A stretch of 64,000 bases of DNA from the NCBI RefSeq assembly GCF_004135385.1, contig NZ_CP035493.1, positions 2,981,440 to 3,045,439 on the forward strand. The letters run 5' to 3'. Position 1 is the stretch's first letter. The number at the start of each line of letters is the position of its first letter. The notes under the pieces were generated by a model that saw only the letters and a list, made by a program, of their open reading frames with translations, was not told the origin of the DNA and made no database searches. This DNA is from Xylanimonas protaetiae (lineage in GTDB: Bacteria > Actinomycetota > Actinomycetes > Actinomycetales > Cellulomonadaceae). The position numbers and the translations under genes were made by a program. This document shows positions 16,716-24,760 of the stretch, in pieces.

Positions 16716-18250
16716 AGCGGCACCACCTCCAGCAGGTCGCCGGGGCCGGCACCGTCGGCCGGGACGAGGGCGAGGCCGTCGGCGCCGAGCAGCGCGGACA
16801 GCGCGTGCCCGCCCGTCGCGGCACCGGACGCCGGGACGACGCCGTCCACCGTCGTCCGCACCGGGACGACCCGGGTGAACATCCCGGGACTGCCGCAGCC
16901 GCGGCCGTGCGCCGTCCCCCAGCCCACCGCATCCGGCGCCACGGCCAGCAGCGCCGAGCAGGGACCCGTCTCGCCCCGGAGCGCGGCGAGCGCGGGCCGC
17001 ACGAACAGGTACGTCGCCGCGAACGCCGCCACGGGCGTGCCGGGCAGGGCGACCCACGGGACGCCGCGCCACGTCGCGAGCCCCTGCGGCCGCCCCGGGC
17101 GCATGGCGACGCCCGTCAGGTCGACGTCGGCCGCCGGACCGCCCGGTGCGGTGAGCACCTCGCGGACGACGTCCCACGCTCCCGCGGACACCCCACCCGT
17201 CGTGACGATCAGGTCGACGTCCCCAGCGAGCTTGTCGAGGACCGCGCGCAGCGCCGCGGCGTCGTCGGGCACGCCGCCGCGACGGACGGGCTCGCCGCCT
17301 GCCGCCCGGACGATCGCGCCGACCATGAGCGAGTTCGAGTCCACGACGCCGCCCGGGCCGACGCTCCCGCCCCAGGGCCGCAGCTCGGAGCCCGTCGAGA
17401 CGACGGCGATGTAGGGGCGCGGGGTGCCCGTGCCGCGAGTCGGGACGGCGGGCGGCCCGTCCGGGGCGTGCGTGTCCGAGGCGAGCGGGTGTGCGGCGCC
17501 CGACTCGGTGGTGCCGGGACGGCAGGACGCGGGTGAGGACCCGGCGCCCGGCCGGGCGGCGCCGGGTCCGCCGGCGGCGGGCCGGCGGGCCACCCGCAGC
17601 CCGCCCACGCGGGAGGCCGCCGCCGCGGCGATCAGCGCGGGGGTCACGGCGTCGCCACGCCGCGCGAGCACCACGCCGACGGCGACGTCCTCCCCGCGCC
17701 GCCGGACGTTGGCCTTGTGCGGCCGGGTCAGGGTCACGGTGGCCTCGGTGCCGTCGCGGCCGGGGGCGAACCGCCCTGTCGAGGTCGCCTCGACGGGCAC
17801 GACGGCGTCGGCCCCGGGCGGCAGGGGCGCGCCCGTCATGATCCGGACGGCCTCGCCGGGTCCGAGGACGGCAGGTCCGGGATCGCCCGCGCGGACGGCA
17901 CCGGCGACGGTCAGCGTCACCGCTTGGTCGTCGGGCAGGCCGGCGAGCCGCACCGCGTACCCGTCGACCGCTGCGTGGTCGAAGCCGGGCACGGGCGCGA
18001 CGGCGACGACGTCGTCGGCGAGCGCGATCCCGGGCTCGGCGAGGGCCGCGTCGTCGAGCGGCAGCCATGCCGGAGCGGACGGTCCGCCGTCCACGAAGGC
18101 GCCGCTGCTGTGGACGTGGTTGCCGGTGCCGCGCCCAGCCGCGCCCCGCACGGCCGCGCCCCGCACGGCCGCGCCCCGCACGGCCGCGATGCGCGCGAGC
18201 AGCGTCGCGACGTGCTCGTCGATCGTGCGGACGGAGGGCGTGCTGCTCAC
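16712..18250 (-). CDS. moeA: molybdopterin molybdenumtransferase, first copy
   Basis: 512 aa, longer than usual (~400-430). MoeA/Glp domains: N-terminal VPGFDHAAVDGYAV, the MTGAPLPPGADAVVPVE barrel segment, then the MoCF-binding domain with VVSTGSELR, DSNSLM and VTTGGVSAG, and ALPGTPVAA. Two insertions are odd: a tandem AAVRG pentapeptide repeat at about 22-39, encoded by three exact 15-bp repeats, and a Gly/Pro/Ser/Thr-rich loop of ~45 residues before the MoCF domain. GTG at 18250 is the first plausible start; TACGGT lies 8 bases upstream. It heads the leftward operon. A second moeA is at 30241-31524. Confidence 0.9.
   Translation of the reverse strand: MSSTPSVRTIDEHVATLLARIAAVRGAAVRGAAVRGAAGRGTGNHVHSSGAFVDGGPSAPAWLPLDDAALAEPGIALADDVVAVAPVPGFDHAAVDGYAVRLAGLPDDQAVTLTVAGAVRAGDPGPAVLGPGEAVRIMTGAPLPPGADAVVPVEATSTGRFAPGRDGTEATVTLTRPHKANVRRRGEDVAVGVVLARRGDAVTPALIAAAAASRVGGLRVARRPAAGGPGAARPGAGSSPASCRPGTTESGAAHPLASDTHAPDGPPAVPTRGTGTPRPYIAVVSTGSELRPWGGSVGPGGVVDSNSLMVGAIVRAAGGEPVRRGGVPDDAAALRAVLDKLAGDVDLIVTTGGVSAGAWDVVREVLTAPGGPAADVDLTGVAMRPGRPQGLATWRGVPWVALPGTPVAAFAATYLFVRPALAALRGETGPCSALLAVAPDAVGWGTAHGRGCGSPGMFTRVVPVRTTVDGVVPASGAATGGHALSALLGADGLALVPADGAGPGDLLEVVPL
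18141..18185. repeat. three 15-bp tandem repeats inside moeA
   Basis: Three exact copies of cgcgccccgcacggc (18141-18155, 18156-18170, 18171-18185) encode Ala-Ala-Val-Arg-Gly repeats near the MoeA N-terminus. The unit is a multiple of three, so copy-number change would keep the frame. Confidence 0.9.
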
Positions 18251-18338
18251 GGCGTGGAACCGTACCGGGCCGAGATCTCGCGTTCGTGGCGGAATGCTCA
18301 CGGCCGGCGTCGTCGAGCGGTGAGGACCTGGGTCATTG

Positions 18339-18373
18339 CGTGCGTCCCCGCCGCGGCGCGGCGGGGACGCACG
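18339..18373. terminator. 16-bp hairpin after the pilus operon
   Basis: Bases 18339-18354 and 18358-18373 are perfect reverse complements with a 3-base loop. It lies about 50 bases past the last pilin stop (18426, minus strand) and before moeA, so it probably ends the pilus transcript. Confidence 0.75.
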
Positions 18374-18425
18374 ACCTGGCCGGCATCGCGTGAGCGAGCA
18401 CGACGTACGGCCGCAGCGGCCGCCG

Positions 18426-19913
18426 TCAGGCGCGGGAGGGCGGGACCTCTCGGTCACGACGACGGCGGACGGCCCCGACGATGCACGCGCCGGCGACGAC
18501 GAGGACCACCGCGGCAGCGGCCGCGGCGCCGATCTCGGCACCCGTGCGCGGCAGCCGCACGACGGGCGGGGTCGTGGCCTGCCCCAGGTCGCGGACGACC
18601 TGGATGATGGTGCCGTCGTGGTCGTCCTCGTCGTTGTCGTAGTCGTTGCGCTCGTCGTCCGAGCTCATCGAGGTGTTGGACTCGTCGATCTCGTTGTCCT
18701 CCCACGAGTGGTAGACGAGCCGGTCTCGCTCGACGGCGAGGTTCGTCCGCGCGGGGGTGGAGTCGACGTCCGCGACCTGCTGCCAGGTGCCGGGCACGCC
18801 GTCGTACGTCGTCGCCGCGAGGGGTCGCGCGGTCACCCGGGGCTGCACGTCGACGCCGAAGGCAACGTTCGAGGCCGTGACGGCGCCGGCCGAGGCGGTG
18901 CGGTTCTGCGCGGGCTCGGCCGAGGTCGGGACCCACCCGCTGAACTTCGAGATCTCGACGAAGCTGTAGTGGTCCGCCACGTCGACGCCCGAGCCGAGCG
19001 CCTCCGGCAGCACCTGCAGCGTCAGGTGGACCTCGAAGTCCTCGCCCGGTGCGAGGACGATGCCGGCCTCCTCCATCGACATGTGCCACAGGCCGTCCGC
19101 CGCGAGCTCCCAGCCATCGTTGTCGTGGCCGGGCACGGTGTTCATGAGCAGGCCGCCCGCGTAGTCCAGGCCCGCGGCGGAGTGGTTGACGAGCTCGTCG
19201 ACGCGCGCGGTCCGGTTGCCCTGGTTGAACAGGTGGATGTCGTGGACCACGAGGTCGCCGACGCGGATGTCGACCGTCGGGTCGTCGAACGTGACGTGCG
19301 GGACCACGAACTCCGGCCCGGTGTCCGTGGTCGGCGACTGCCGCTCGAACACGCGCGCGCCGTCGCGCCAGACCTCCGAGACCCAGGTCCGCAGGGCGAG
19401 GTCGTAGACCGGTGCGTCGTCGGCCGGCGACGGCGTCACCTTGGGGGACGCGACGACGTCGTACAGCCACTTGTCGCGAGCCACGGGGTCGGTCATGGGG
19501 AGCGTGACGAGGAACGGTGCGACGACGTCGGCGCCGTCGGGCGCGACCTCCGTGACCTTGTACAGGCCCAGGGCGAGGTTCCGGAAGGCGACCTCGCCGT
19601 CCGCGTCGGTGACGCCCTGCCTCACCGGCTCGGTGGTGACGGTGGCGGGGTCCTGGCCGGCGAGAGCCTCCGCGGCGAGCCAGCCCTCGGTCGTGGTGAG
19701 GTCGACCCCGGGCACGCGCCCCAGGGCGAAGACGGCTCCGGCGTCGGGCGTCCCGAGGGTCGCGTCATCGTCGCCGACCAGGTACTTGCGGACCGTGAGG
19801 CTGCACGGCCTCGACGGGTCGATCGACGCGGCCGAGGCGGCGACGGGTGCCGCGAGCGAGAGCGCGAAGGCCGCGGCGAGCGCGACGAGCCAGGTTGCGG
19901 GGCGCTTCATCAC
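18426..19913 (-). CDS. LPXTG-anchored pilin subunit (minor/base type)
   Basis: 495 aa surface protein: signal peptide 1-30, then a SpaA/fimbrial isopeptide-type region. The lysine in LTVRKYLVGD and the VVASPK segment after WLYDVV resemble the pilin-motif strand. A prealbumin-like first domain contains ALGLYKVTE. The middle is unusual, with an Asp/Glu/Asn-rich stretch (MSSDDERNDYDNDEDDHD). The C-terminus is a textbook cell-wall sorting signal: LPRTG, a hydrophobic helix and an RRRRDRE tail. Start ATG 19913 with GGAAGG 8 bases upstream lies inside the 3' end of the sortase gene. Last gene of the pilus operon; base or shaft-decoration role inferred. Confidence 0.8.
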   Translation of the reverse strand: MMKRPATWLVALAAAFALSLAAPVAASAASIDPSRPCSLTVRKYLVGDDDATLGTPDAGAVFALGRVPGVDLTTTEGWLAAEALAGQDPATVTTEPVRQGVTDADGEVAFRNLALGLYKVTEVAPDGADVVAPFLVTLPMTDPVARDKWLYDVVASPKVTPSPADDAPVYDLALRTWVSEVWRDGARVFERQSPTTDTGPEFVVPHVTFDDPTVDIRVGDLVVHDIHLFNQGNRTARVDELVNHSAAGLDYAGGLLMNTVPGHDNDGWELAADGLWHMSMEEAGIVLAPGEDFEVHLTLQVLPEALGSGVDVADHYSFVEISKFSGWVPTSAEPAQNRTASAGAVTASNVAFGVDVQPRVTARPLAATTYDGVPGTWQQVADVDSTPARTNLAVERDRLVYHSWEDNEIDESNTSMSSDDERNDYDNDEDDHDGTIIQVVRDLGQATTPPVVRLPRTGAEIGAAAAAAVVLVVAGACIVGAVRRRRDREVPPSRA

Positions 19914-20820
19914 AGGTGCCTTCCGTGGTACTCGGGGTGGGCTTGCGGCGCGTCGGCCAGAAGGCGAGCGCCATCACTCCGGTGGCGCCGCCGCCGGTGG
20001 TGGCGGCCCACCAGGGGAAGCCGGGGTCGGCGGTCTGGTACGTCACCGTGTCGTCCGTGTCGGGGGCGGGATCGGTGGTCCGCTCGCCCCGGACCAGCAG
20101 GCGGTGGGTGTTGACGTACGTGGGGTAGCACGTCGTGAGGGTCACCAGGTCCTTGCCCTCCTCGATCCGGATGAGGTCCGTCGAGTCGGTCGCCTTGACC
20201 GGGGTGATGTCGGTGACCTTGTACGCGAGCTGACGGCCCATCACGGAGATCGTGAAGACGTCGCCGACCTCGACCTTCGCGAGCCGGTTGAAGAGCGTCG
20301 CCTTGCTCCAGCCGGAGTGCGCGCCGATCACCGCGTGCGTCGACGGGCCGCCCACGGGGAGCGAGGTGCCGTAGAGGTGGCCGGCGCTCACGTCGAGCGA
20401 CGTGGGGGAGGTGCCGTGGACGACGGGCAGGCGCGCGTCGATGGAGTCGACGGTCAGGTCGGCCATCAAGGAGGTGCCGTCGAGCGAGAGCAGCTTCTCG
20501 TAGTCCCTGTACAGGAGGGCCGTCTCGTCGGCCGCACCGAACTCGTGGATGGCGTGCCCGATCTCACTCGCGCCGCCCGCTGCCAGCCACGCGTTGTACT
20601 CCTGCGCCGCGGCGAACTGGGCGTCCTGCTCGTCCGAGGGCGTCGACGCCGTCATCCGGGCGAACTCCGTCGTGCGTTGCGATGCGGCCCGGTCGTTGAA
20701 CCATGTGAGAGCGGGGTTCCACTGCCAGACGACCAGCGCGCCGAGAACGACGGTGGCGACGACGACCCGACGCGTGAGGTCGCGGCGCTGGCCGGGCTTC
20801 TCGAGCTTGTGACGGGACAT
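19765..20820 (-). CDS. srtC: class C pilin-polymerising sortase
   Basis: 351 aa. An N-terminal membrane segment (about 18-34) is followed by a sortase fold with His168 (AVIGAHSG), the catalytic TLTTC motif (Cys231) and Arg240 (THRLLVRG). A second membrane helix (WWAATTGGGATGVMALAFW) follows, which is the class C layout. It should polymerise the major pilin through its sorting signal. ATG at 20820 with GGAGGAGG upstream. The frame continues 149 bases into the next pilin gene, so the last ~49 residues (rich in Arg) overlap that gene in another frame. This may be a real overlap or a recently extended 3' end. Confidence 0.88.
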   Translation of the reverse strand: MSRHKLEKPGQRRDLTRRVVVATVVLGALVVWQWNPALTWFNDRAASQRTTEFARMTASTPSDEQDAQFAAAQEYNAWLAAGGASEIGHAIHEFGAADETALLYRDYEKLLSLDGTSLMADLTVDSIDARLPVVHGTSPTSLDVSAGHLYGTSLPVGGPSTHAVIGAHSGWSKATLFNRLAKVEVGDVFTISVMGRQLAYKVTDITPVKATDSTDLIRIEEGKDLVTLTTCYPTYVNTHRLLVRGERTTDPAPDTDDTVTYQTADPGFPWWAATTGGGATGVMALAFWPTRRKPTPSTTEGTCDEAPRNLARRARRGLRALARGTRRRLGRVDRPVEAVQPHGPQVPGRRR

Positions 20821-20838
20821 GGAACCTCCTCCCTAGTG

Positions 20839-20876
20839 GGAGTTGCTGGGAAGGTGCGGAGTTGCTGGGAAGGTGC
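20839..20876. repeat. two 19-bp direct repeats before the sortase gene
   Basis: Exact adjacent copies at 20839-20857 and 20858-20876 lie between the major pilin and sortase genes, upstream of the sortase start. They may be a slippage duplication or a regulatory element. Confidence 0.85.
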
Positions 20877-20883
20877 GATCGGT

Positions 20884-20919
20884 GGTGCGGCCCCGGAAGT
20901 GACGCCCCGGGGCCGCACC
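20884..20919. terminator. hairpin after the major pilin gene
   Basis: A 13-bp perfect stem (20884-20896 with 20907-20919, 10-base loop) lies 15 bases past the pilin stop. As it sits within the operon it may be a partial terminator that lowers sortase expression relative to pilin. Confidence 0.65.
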
Positions 20920-20934
20920 GTGCGTTGCGTGAGG

Positions 20935-22467
20935 TCAGTCGTTCACGCGACGGGACCGAACGAGCCAGACGACGCCGCCAGCGACGACGAGAGTCGCGAG
21001 GATCGGGAGGATGGCGCGGTTGCCACCGATGGAAGGAAGTTCGAAGCCCTCTCGCTGCGAGTTCACATACTCCATAGTGACGACGGCGTTGTCACGGTTG
21101 GTGATGCGGAACTGGCGCGGCTTGTTATCCGGGCCGACCTTGTAGCCTGCAGGCGGCGTCTTCTCGACAGCCCAATAGGTTACGTCTCCCTTTCCGGGAT
21201 TTCCCTCCGTTCCTCCGCCGTCGGCCCAGTCCGAGTACCGCAGGAGAAACGTAGCGATGCCAGAGTCATCGGTACGCTCCGTTGCCAATGGCGTGGCACC
21301 ATTCTTCAGTGCGCCGTCTTCGACATCGCTATCCTTGTAAACCTCAAAGACGGCACCCGGGAGAAGAGATCCGCTCTCGCTCGTCTTCGTGACTACAAGT
21401 TTGCCCCACTTCGTGTACACCGGAGACGAGTCGCCAGTGTAGGTTCCGGCAGGTGAGGTAACGATGTACGAAGCATCGTTCTCAATCATGCCGGTTCCGA
21501 TGGCCCGAGCGTTCACTGAGAACCGAAAAACCATCGTCTCGCCGGTCTGATCGCTGAAGCGGTCGGCGATCTCGTCTTCCGAGAAGACAACGGTGAGTGT
21601 CCTGTCGGTAAGCTTAGCGGTGCCAAAAGTAGCTTCCTGCGGCCGCGTGTCGTTCGGCTTCGGTGACGACTCGGCGCTCCAACTAGGATGTGACAAATGA
21701 CCCCACCCTGCACCGGTCTCCAGAGTCGACCAGTCAACCGAGAGCAGAGGATCAAACGTGTCGCTGAGCTCGACTTTTGTCGCACTCTTGGGGACCTCGA
21801 TGCGCACGTCGTAGTGGACAAGACGATCTTCAAAATACGGATCTGAGTCCCTGACCTCCTTAACCATGAAGTTTGCCGTGTTCTTCGGATAGACGTTCAC
21901 GTCGTAGACCCATCCGCCATTGTCTAGGTCCGGTAGCGGGAGTGTCACCAGGAACTTCATGAGGTTGCCGTCGAGCGTGACACTCGAAGAGGACGAGCTG
22001 TTGCCCGTCTCAGTGACTAGGTACACGCCAAGGGGGAGATCCTCGAATGGCGCACTGCCAACGAACCTCAGTTCCCCCTTCTCGTCGGTCGTCCCAGATC
22101 TCTTGAGGCGACTGGCGTCATCAGCCGCATCAATGGCGTCTCGGGCTGCATCGACATCCATCTCTGCTGCAGCCTCCCACCCAGCACTCTGTGTCAGATC
22201 GATGCCAGGTACGAGTTCGATTGTGAACGCAACCCCCTTGATGGGGAACCCCTGGTGATCCAGAACGGAGCCGTCCGCGGGCGCCCCAGGGACTTCGGTC
22301 GCGGCCAGCTTTGTGATGGTGAGGCTGCGCGCGTGGGTTGAGTCGATGGTCGCGGGCGGGGCTGGCGGATCTGCCGCGGCGGCGCCTGATGCGATGAGCG
22401 GTGTCGTGAGCAACGCAAGCGCTGCAGCGAGGGGAACCGCTATGCGGCCCCTGGTGTTCTTGACCAC
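20935..22467 (-). CDS. SpaH/EbpB-family major pilin with LPSIG sorting signal
   Basis: 510 aa. Signal peptide 1-32, then a SpaA-type N-domain starting SLTITKL. The pilin motif is WVYDVNVYPK at about 190-199; its lysine is the isopeptide acceptor for sortase C. Then come CnaB/SpaA-type domains with the E-box AVEKTPPAGY near 437-446. The sorting signal is LPSIG, a hydrophobic helix and an RSRRVND tail, with Ile where LPXTG has Thr. Codon use is clearly less GC-biased than neighbours (A/T-ending codons, AAA and AGA present), suggesting acquisition of the locus. GTG start at 22467 with AAGGAA upstream. A hairpin follows the stop. Confidence 0.9.
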   Translation of the reverse strand: MVKNTRGRIAVPLAAALALLTTPLIASGAAAADPPAPPATIDSTHARSLTITKLAATEVPGAPADGSVLDHQGFPIKGVAFTIELVPGIDLTQSAGWEAAAEMDVDAARDAIDAADDASRLKRSGTTDEKGELRFVGSAPFEDLPLGVYLVTETGNSSSSSSVTLDGNLMKFLVTLPLPDLDNGGWVYDVNVYPKNTANFMVKEVRDSDPYFEDRLVHYDVRIEVPKSATKVELSDTFDPLLSVDWSTLETGAGWGHLSHPSWSAESSPKPNDTRPQEATFGTAKLTDRTLTVVFSEDEIADRFSDQTGETMVFRFSVNARAIGTGMIENDASYIVTSPAGTYTGDSSPVYTKWGKLVVTKTSESGSLLPGAVFEVYKDSDVEDGALKNGATPLATERTDDSGIATFLLRYSDWADGGGTEGNPGKGDVTYWAVEKTPPAGYKVGPDNKPRQFRITNRDNAVVTMEYVNSQREGFELPSIGGNRAILPILATLVVAGGVVWLVRSRRVND

Positions 22468-22526
22468 TGCAGGTTCCTTCTCTCTGGGTGGGCCCCGGGC
22501 ATCGGGGGACAGCGAAACGTCTGGAG

Positions 22527-24305
22527 TTACGGTTTGCGCGTTCCGCGGCGACGACGGGCGGCAAAGAGATAGGCGGTAAGGGCGACGATGACCGCAATGG
22601 CCCCGCCACCAGACGTACTGGGGGGCCCACCAACGGCCGGCAGAGGGACTGTGCCAGCGGCGTCGCCAGGGTTAGGCGGCGGCGACGCAGGCTCCGAGCA
22701 ACCCGCGACTGTGACGCTCGCTGCGGAACTCACCGAGGTGACCTCTTGCGCTCCGAACCGAGCGGTGGCGTGCGCGGTGTTTACGAACTCGCACTTCTGC
22801 GGTGCCGTCTGGGCGTCATCGATCTCCGCCGCGGTGAGCTTGTGGTGCCCAGTGAACTGGGCCGTCTCACCGGGAGCGAGGGTGACCCCCGCTGATGGGC
22901 TGAGCGTGCCGTGGTCGATCAGGTCGTCCTCGATGGTGATTCCCGTCAATACGGTGTCCCCGGTGTTGACCACATCGAACTTGTAGGCGATCTGTTCGTC
23001 TTTCTGGTAACCGTCGACCTTACCGTCGACGCTCTTCTCGATGGTAAGGGCAGGCGACGGAGGATTCACGAGTGTGGTGACCTCAAGCATGCGGATCAGG
23101 TGGACGTCCGTGAAGTCGCCCGTCGATCCGGTGAATCCGAACTTGAAGTACTCCGGCATGGCCTGAGTCATCCGGTGTGACAGCAGCGGTGTGCTCGCCG
23201 CGAGAGTGCTCTCGGCGCCGTCGAAGGCTATGAACACGCGCACCAATGGATTGGCCTCCGGTGAGACTATGATTCGCACCAGGCGCTTTGATGACGCGAG
23301 GCGCTCGGGGAGGGTGCGCCAGGGCTCGTCCAGTACGCTGGGTCCCCTCAGGAGACTGCTGCCGAGCGAGCTGGTCCGAGCGACGCCGTCGCCGTCCAGT
23401 ACAACGGTCGACGTCAGATACTCGTATCCGTTGAACCCGTTGCCGGGGCCTCGCAAAGTGATGGTGTTGGGGACGTTCTGCCCCCATTCCGTCCCGGCTG
23501 GTGAGCGGCTCGCGCCGGGCGCGAAAGTGCACCGCCATTTCATGCCGGTGGACCCGCGGCACTCGGTATCGTCCTGGATGTAGTTCCCAAGCACGTCAAA
23601 GCCGATGCCGAGATATCCGTTGGAGACTCCGGGCGTCCACGTGCCGTTCCACTGGTCGTACTTCTGCGCGTAGCCGAGGGAGCCGCCATAGGCGCCAGGC
23701 TCCGTCAACTGCTTGTCTTCCGTGCCGTCGGTGATGAAGAACCCGATGCCGTCGGCTGCGGGAGCGTCCCTGTGCCCTCTGGCGTACTGGCCCCGCGTCG
23801 TCGAGTTGAATTGGTACATCTCGAAGGTGATATCGAGGCCTCCCCTGGTGGGAAGGGGAGAGTTGTAAAGCACCCCGCCGACCTTGTCGTGGTTGCTGTC
23901 CGTGAGCTGAAGGAACCCTTCGTCTGCTTCACTCGGCTTTGGGGCGTCTCTACGTGCGTCGGCTTGGAGAAGTGGCGGAGAGAGCGCCTTCCCGTCGTCG
24001 TCCTTCAGGTCGCACCCGAGTTTCGGTGCGAAACTCGCGCTGGGCATCGGTTTGCAGGGATCCAAGGTCGATGGGTCTTCTGTCGGCGTTGGGTCCGGCG
24101 CGTTAGTGAGGCCGGCGTGGCCGAGCAGAGTGAACGCACTGTTGGTAAACGTCGAGCCCGTGAAGGTTTCCTTCAGCAGTTGCTGTGGCGTACCTGGTGA
24201 CGGCTCGTTGATCACACCCGCCGTCGAAGGCGACGCCGTCCCCAGCCCCACGCCGATCCCCGCCGCCACGACCGCGATTGCCGCGATAGATCTACGCAGT
24301 CGCAT
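22527..24305 (-). CDS. pilus tip adhesin-like protein with L-type lectin domain
   Basis: 592 aa. Signal peptide 1-~29. Residues ~45-380 look like a legume (L-type) lectin-like domain: an early segment GFLQLTDSNHDKVGGVLYNSPLP, then DGIGFFITDG, GGSLGYAQ and YLGIGFDVLGNY, the typical beta-sandwich motifs. Residues ~395-520 resemble a DUF11-type repeat (GYQKDEQIAYKFDVVNTGDTVL...). The C-terminus has LPAVG, a hydrophobic helix and an RRRRGTRKP tail, a variant sorting signal. First gene of the operon, consistent with a ligand-binding tip pilin. ATG 24305 has GGAGG upstream. Codon use is again less GC-rich. Lectin assignment is from pattern recognition. Confidence 0.75.
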   Translation of the reverse strand: MRLRRSIAAIAVVAAGIGVGLGTASPSTAGVINEPSPGTPQQLLKETFTGSTFTNSAFTLLGHAGLTNAPDPTPTEDPSTLDPCKPMPSASFAPKLGCDLKDDDGKALSPPLLQADARRDAPKPSEADEGFLQLTDSNHDKVGGVLYNSPLPTRGGLDITFEMYQFNSTTRGQYARGHRDAPAADGIGFFITDGTEDKQLTEPGAYGGSLGYAQKYDQWNGTWTPGVSNGYLGIGFDVLGNYIQDDTECRGSTGMKWRCTFAPGASRSPAGTEWGQNVPNTITLRGPGNGFNGYEYLTSTVVLDGDGVARTSSLGSSLLRGPSVLDEPWRTLPERLASSKRLVRIIVSPEANPLVRVFIAFDGAESTLAASTPLLSHRMTQAMPEYFKFGFTGSTGDFTDVHLIRMLEVTTLVNPPSPALTIEKSVDGKVDGYQKDEQIAYKFDVVNTGDTVLTGITIEDDLIDHGTLSPSAGVTLAPGETAQFTGHHKLTAAEIDDAQTAPQKCEFVNTAHATARFGAQEVTSVSSAASVTVAGCSEPASPPPNPGDAAGTVPLPAVGGPPSTSGGGAIAVIVALTAYLFAARRRRGTRKP

Positions 24306-24760
24306 CGACAGCACCTCCGTACTTCCACTGATGCTCGAGCGGCCACCACGGTCGCTCGAAGGTGGCCCCAAGGTAGTGACAACTAGAGGGGGCCGAGGAG
24401 CGAGCGGTCGCCGGACGCACGGTGGCCTGGCGGCGATGTGTGCTCGTGACTTAAGGGCCCATCAAGGGGTATGCCTTCGGTCAAGGAAGGGCAGTTAACG
24501 CCCTTGGGGAATGCCATCGAGTTTGGCGTCATCGATGTTCATGATGAGAACCGTTCCGCACCTCTCAGGCCCGCGCCGCACCCTGTGCGCTAGACCTCAC
24601 GGGAAGTTCACGCACCCACGGCGGCCCCGAAACACCCCGTCCCTAGCGTCGTGCCCGCTGGTCCGGAGCCGCTGTGGAGACCTCGGACCGCACCCGCCGC
24701 CGGTGCCTGCCGGCGGTCCAGGGCGCCCGACGTCGTCGGGCGCGTGGCGAAGGAGGCCGC
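24306..24760. other. divergent control region of pilus and nitrate loci
   Basis: About 455 bases without a convincing gene and less GC-rich than the rest. It contains an inverted repeat aagggc/gccctt around an agttaac core (24487-24505), a gttc/gaac pair (24537-24551), and a gcgcccga/tcgggcgc hairpin (24723-24743) just before the narK ribosome site. A TACCTT hexamer on the minus strand (24375 to 24370) could be a pilus -10. The promoters of both loci must lie here; which element controls which is unknown. Confidence 0.5.
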
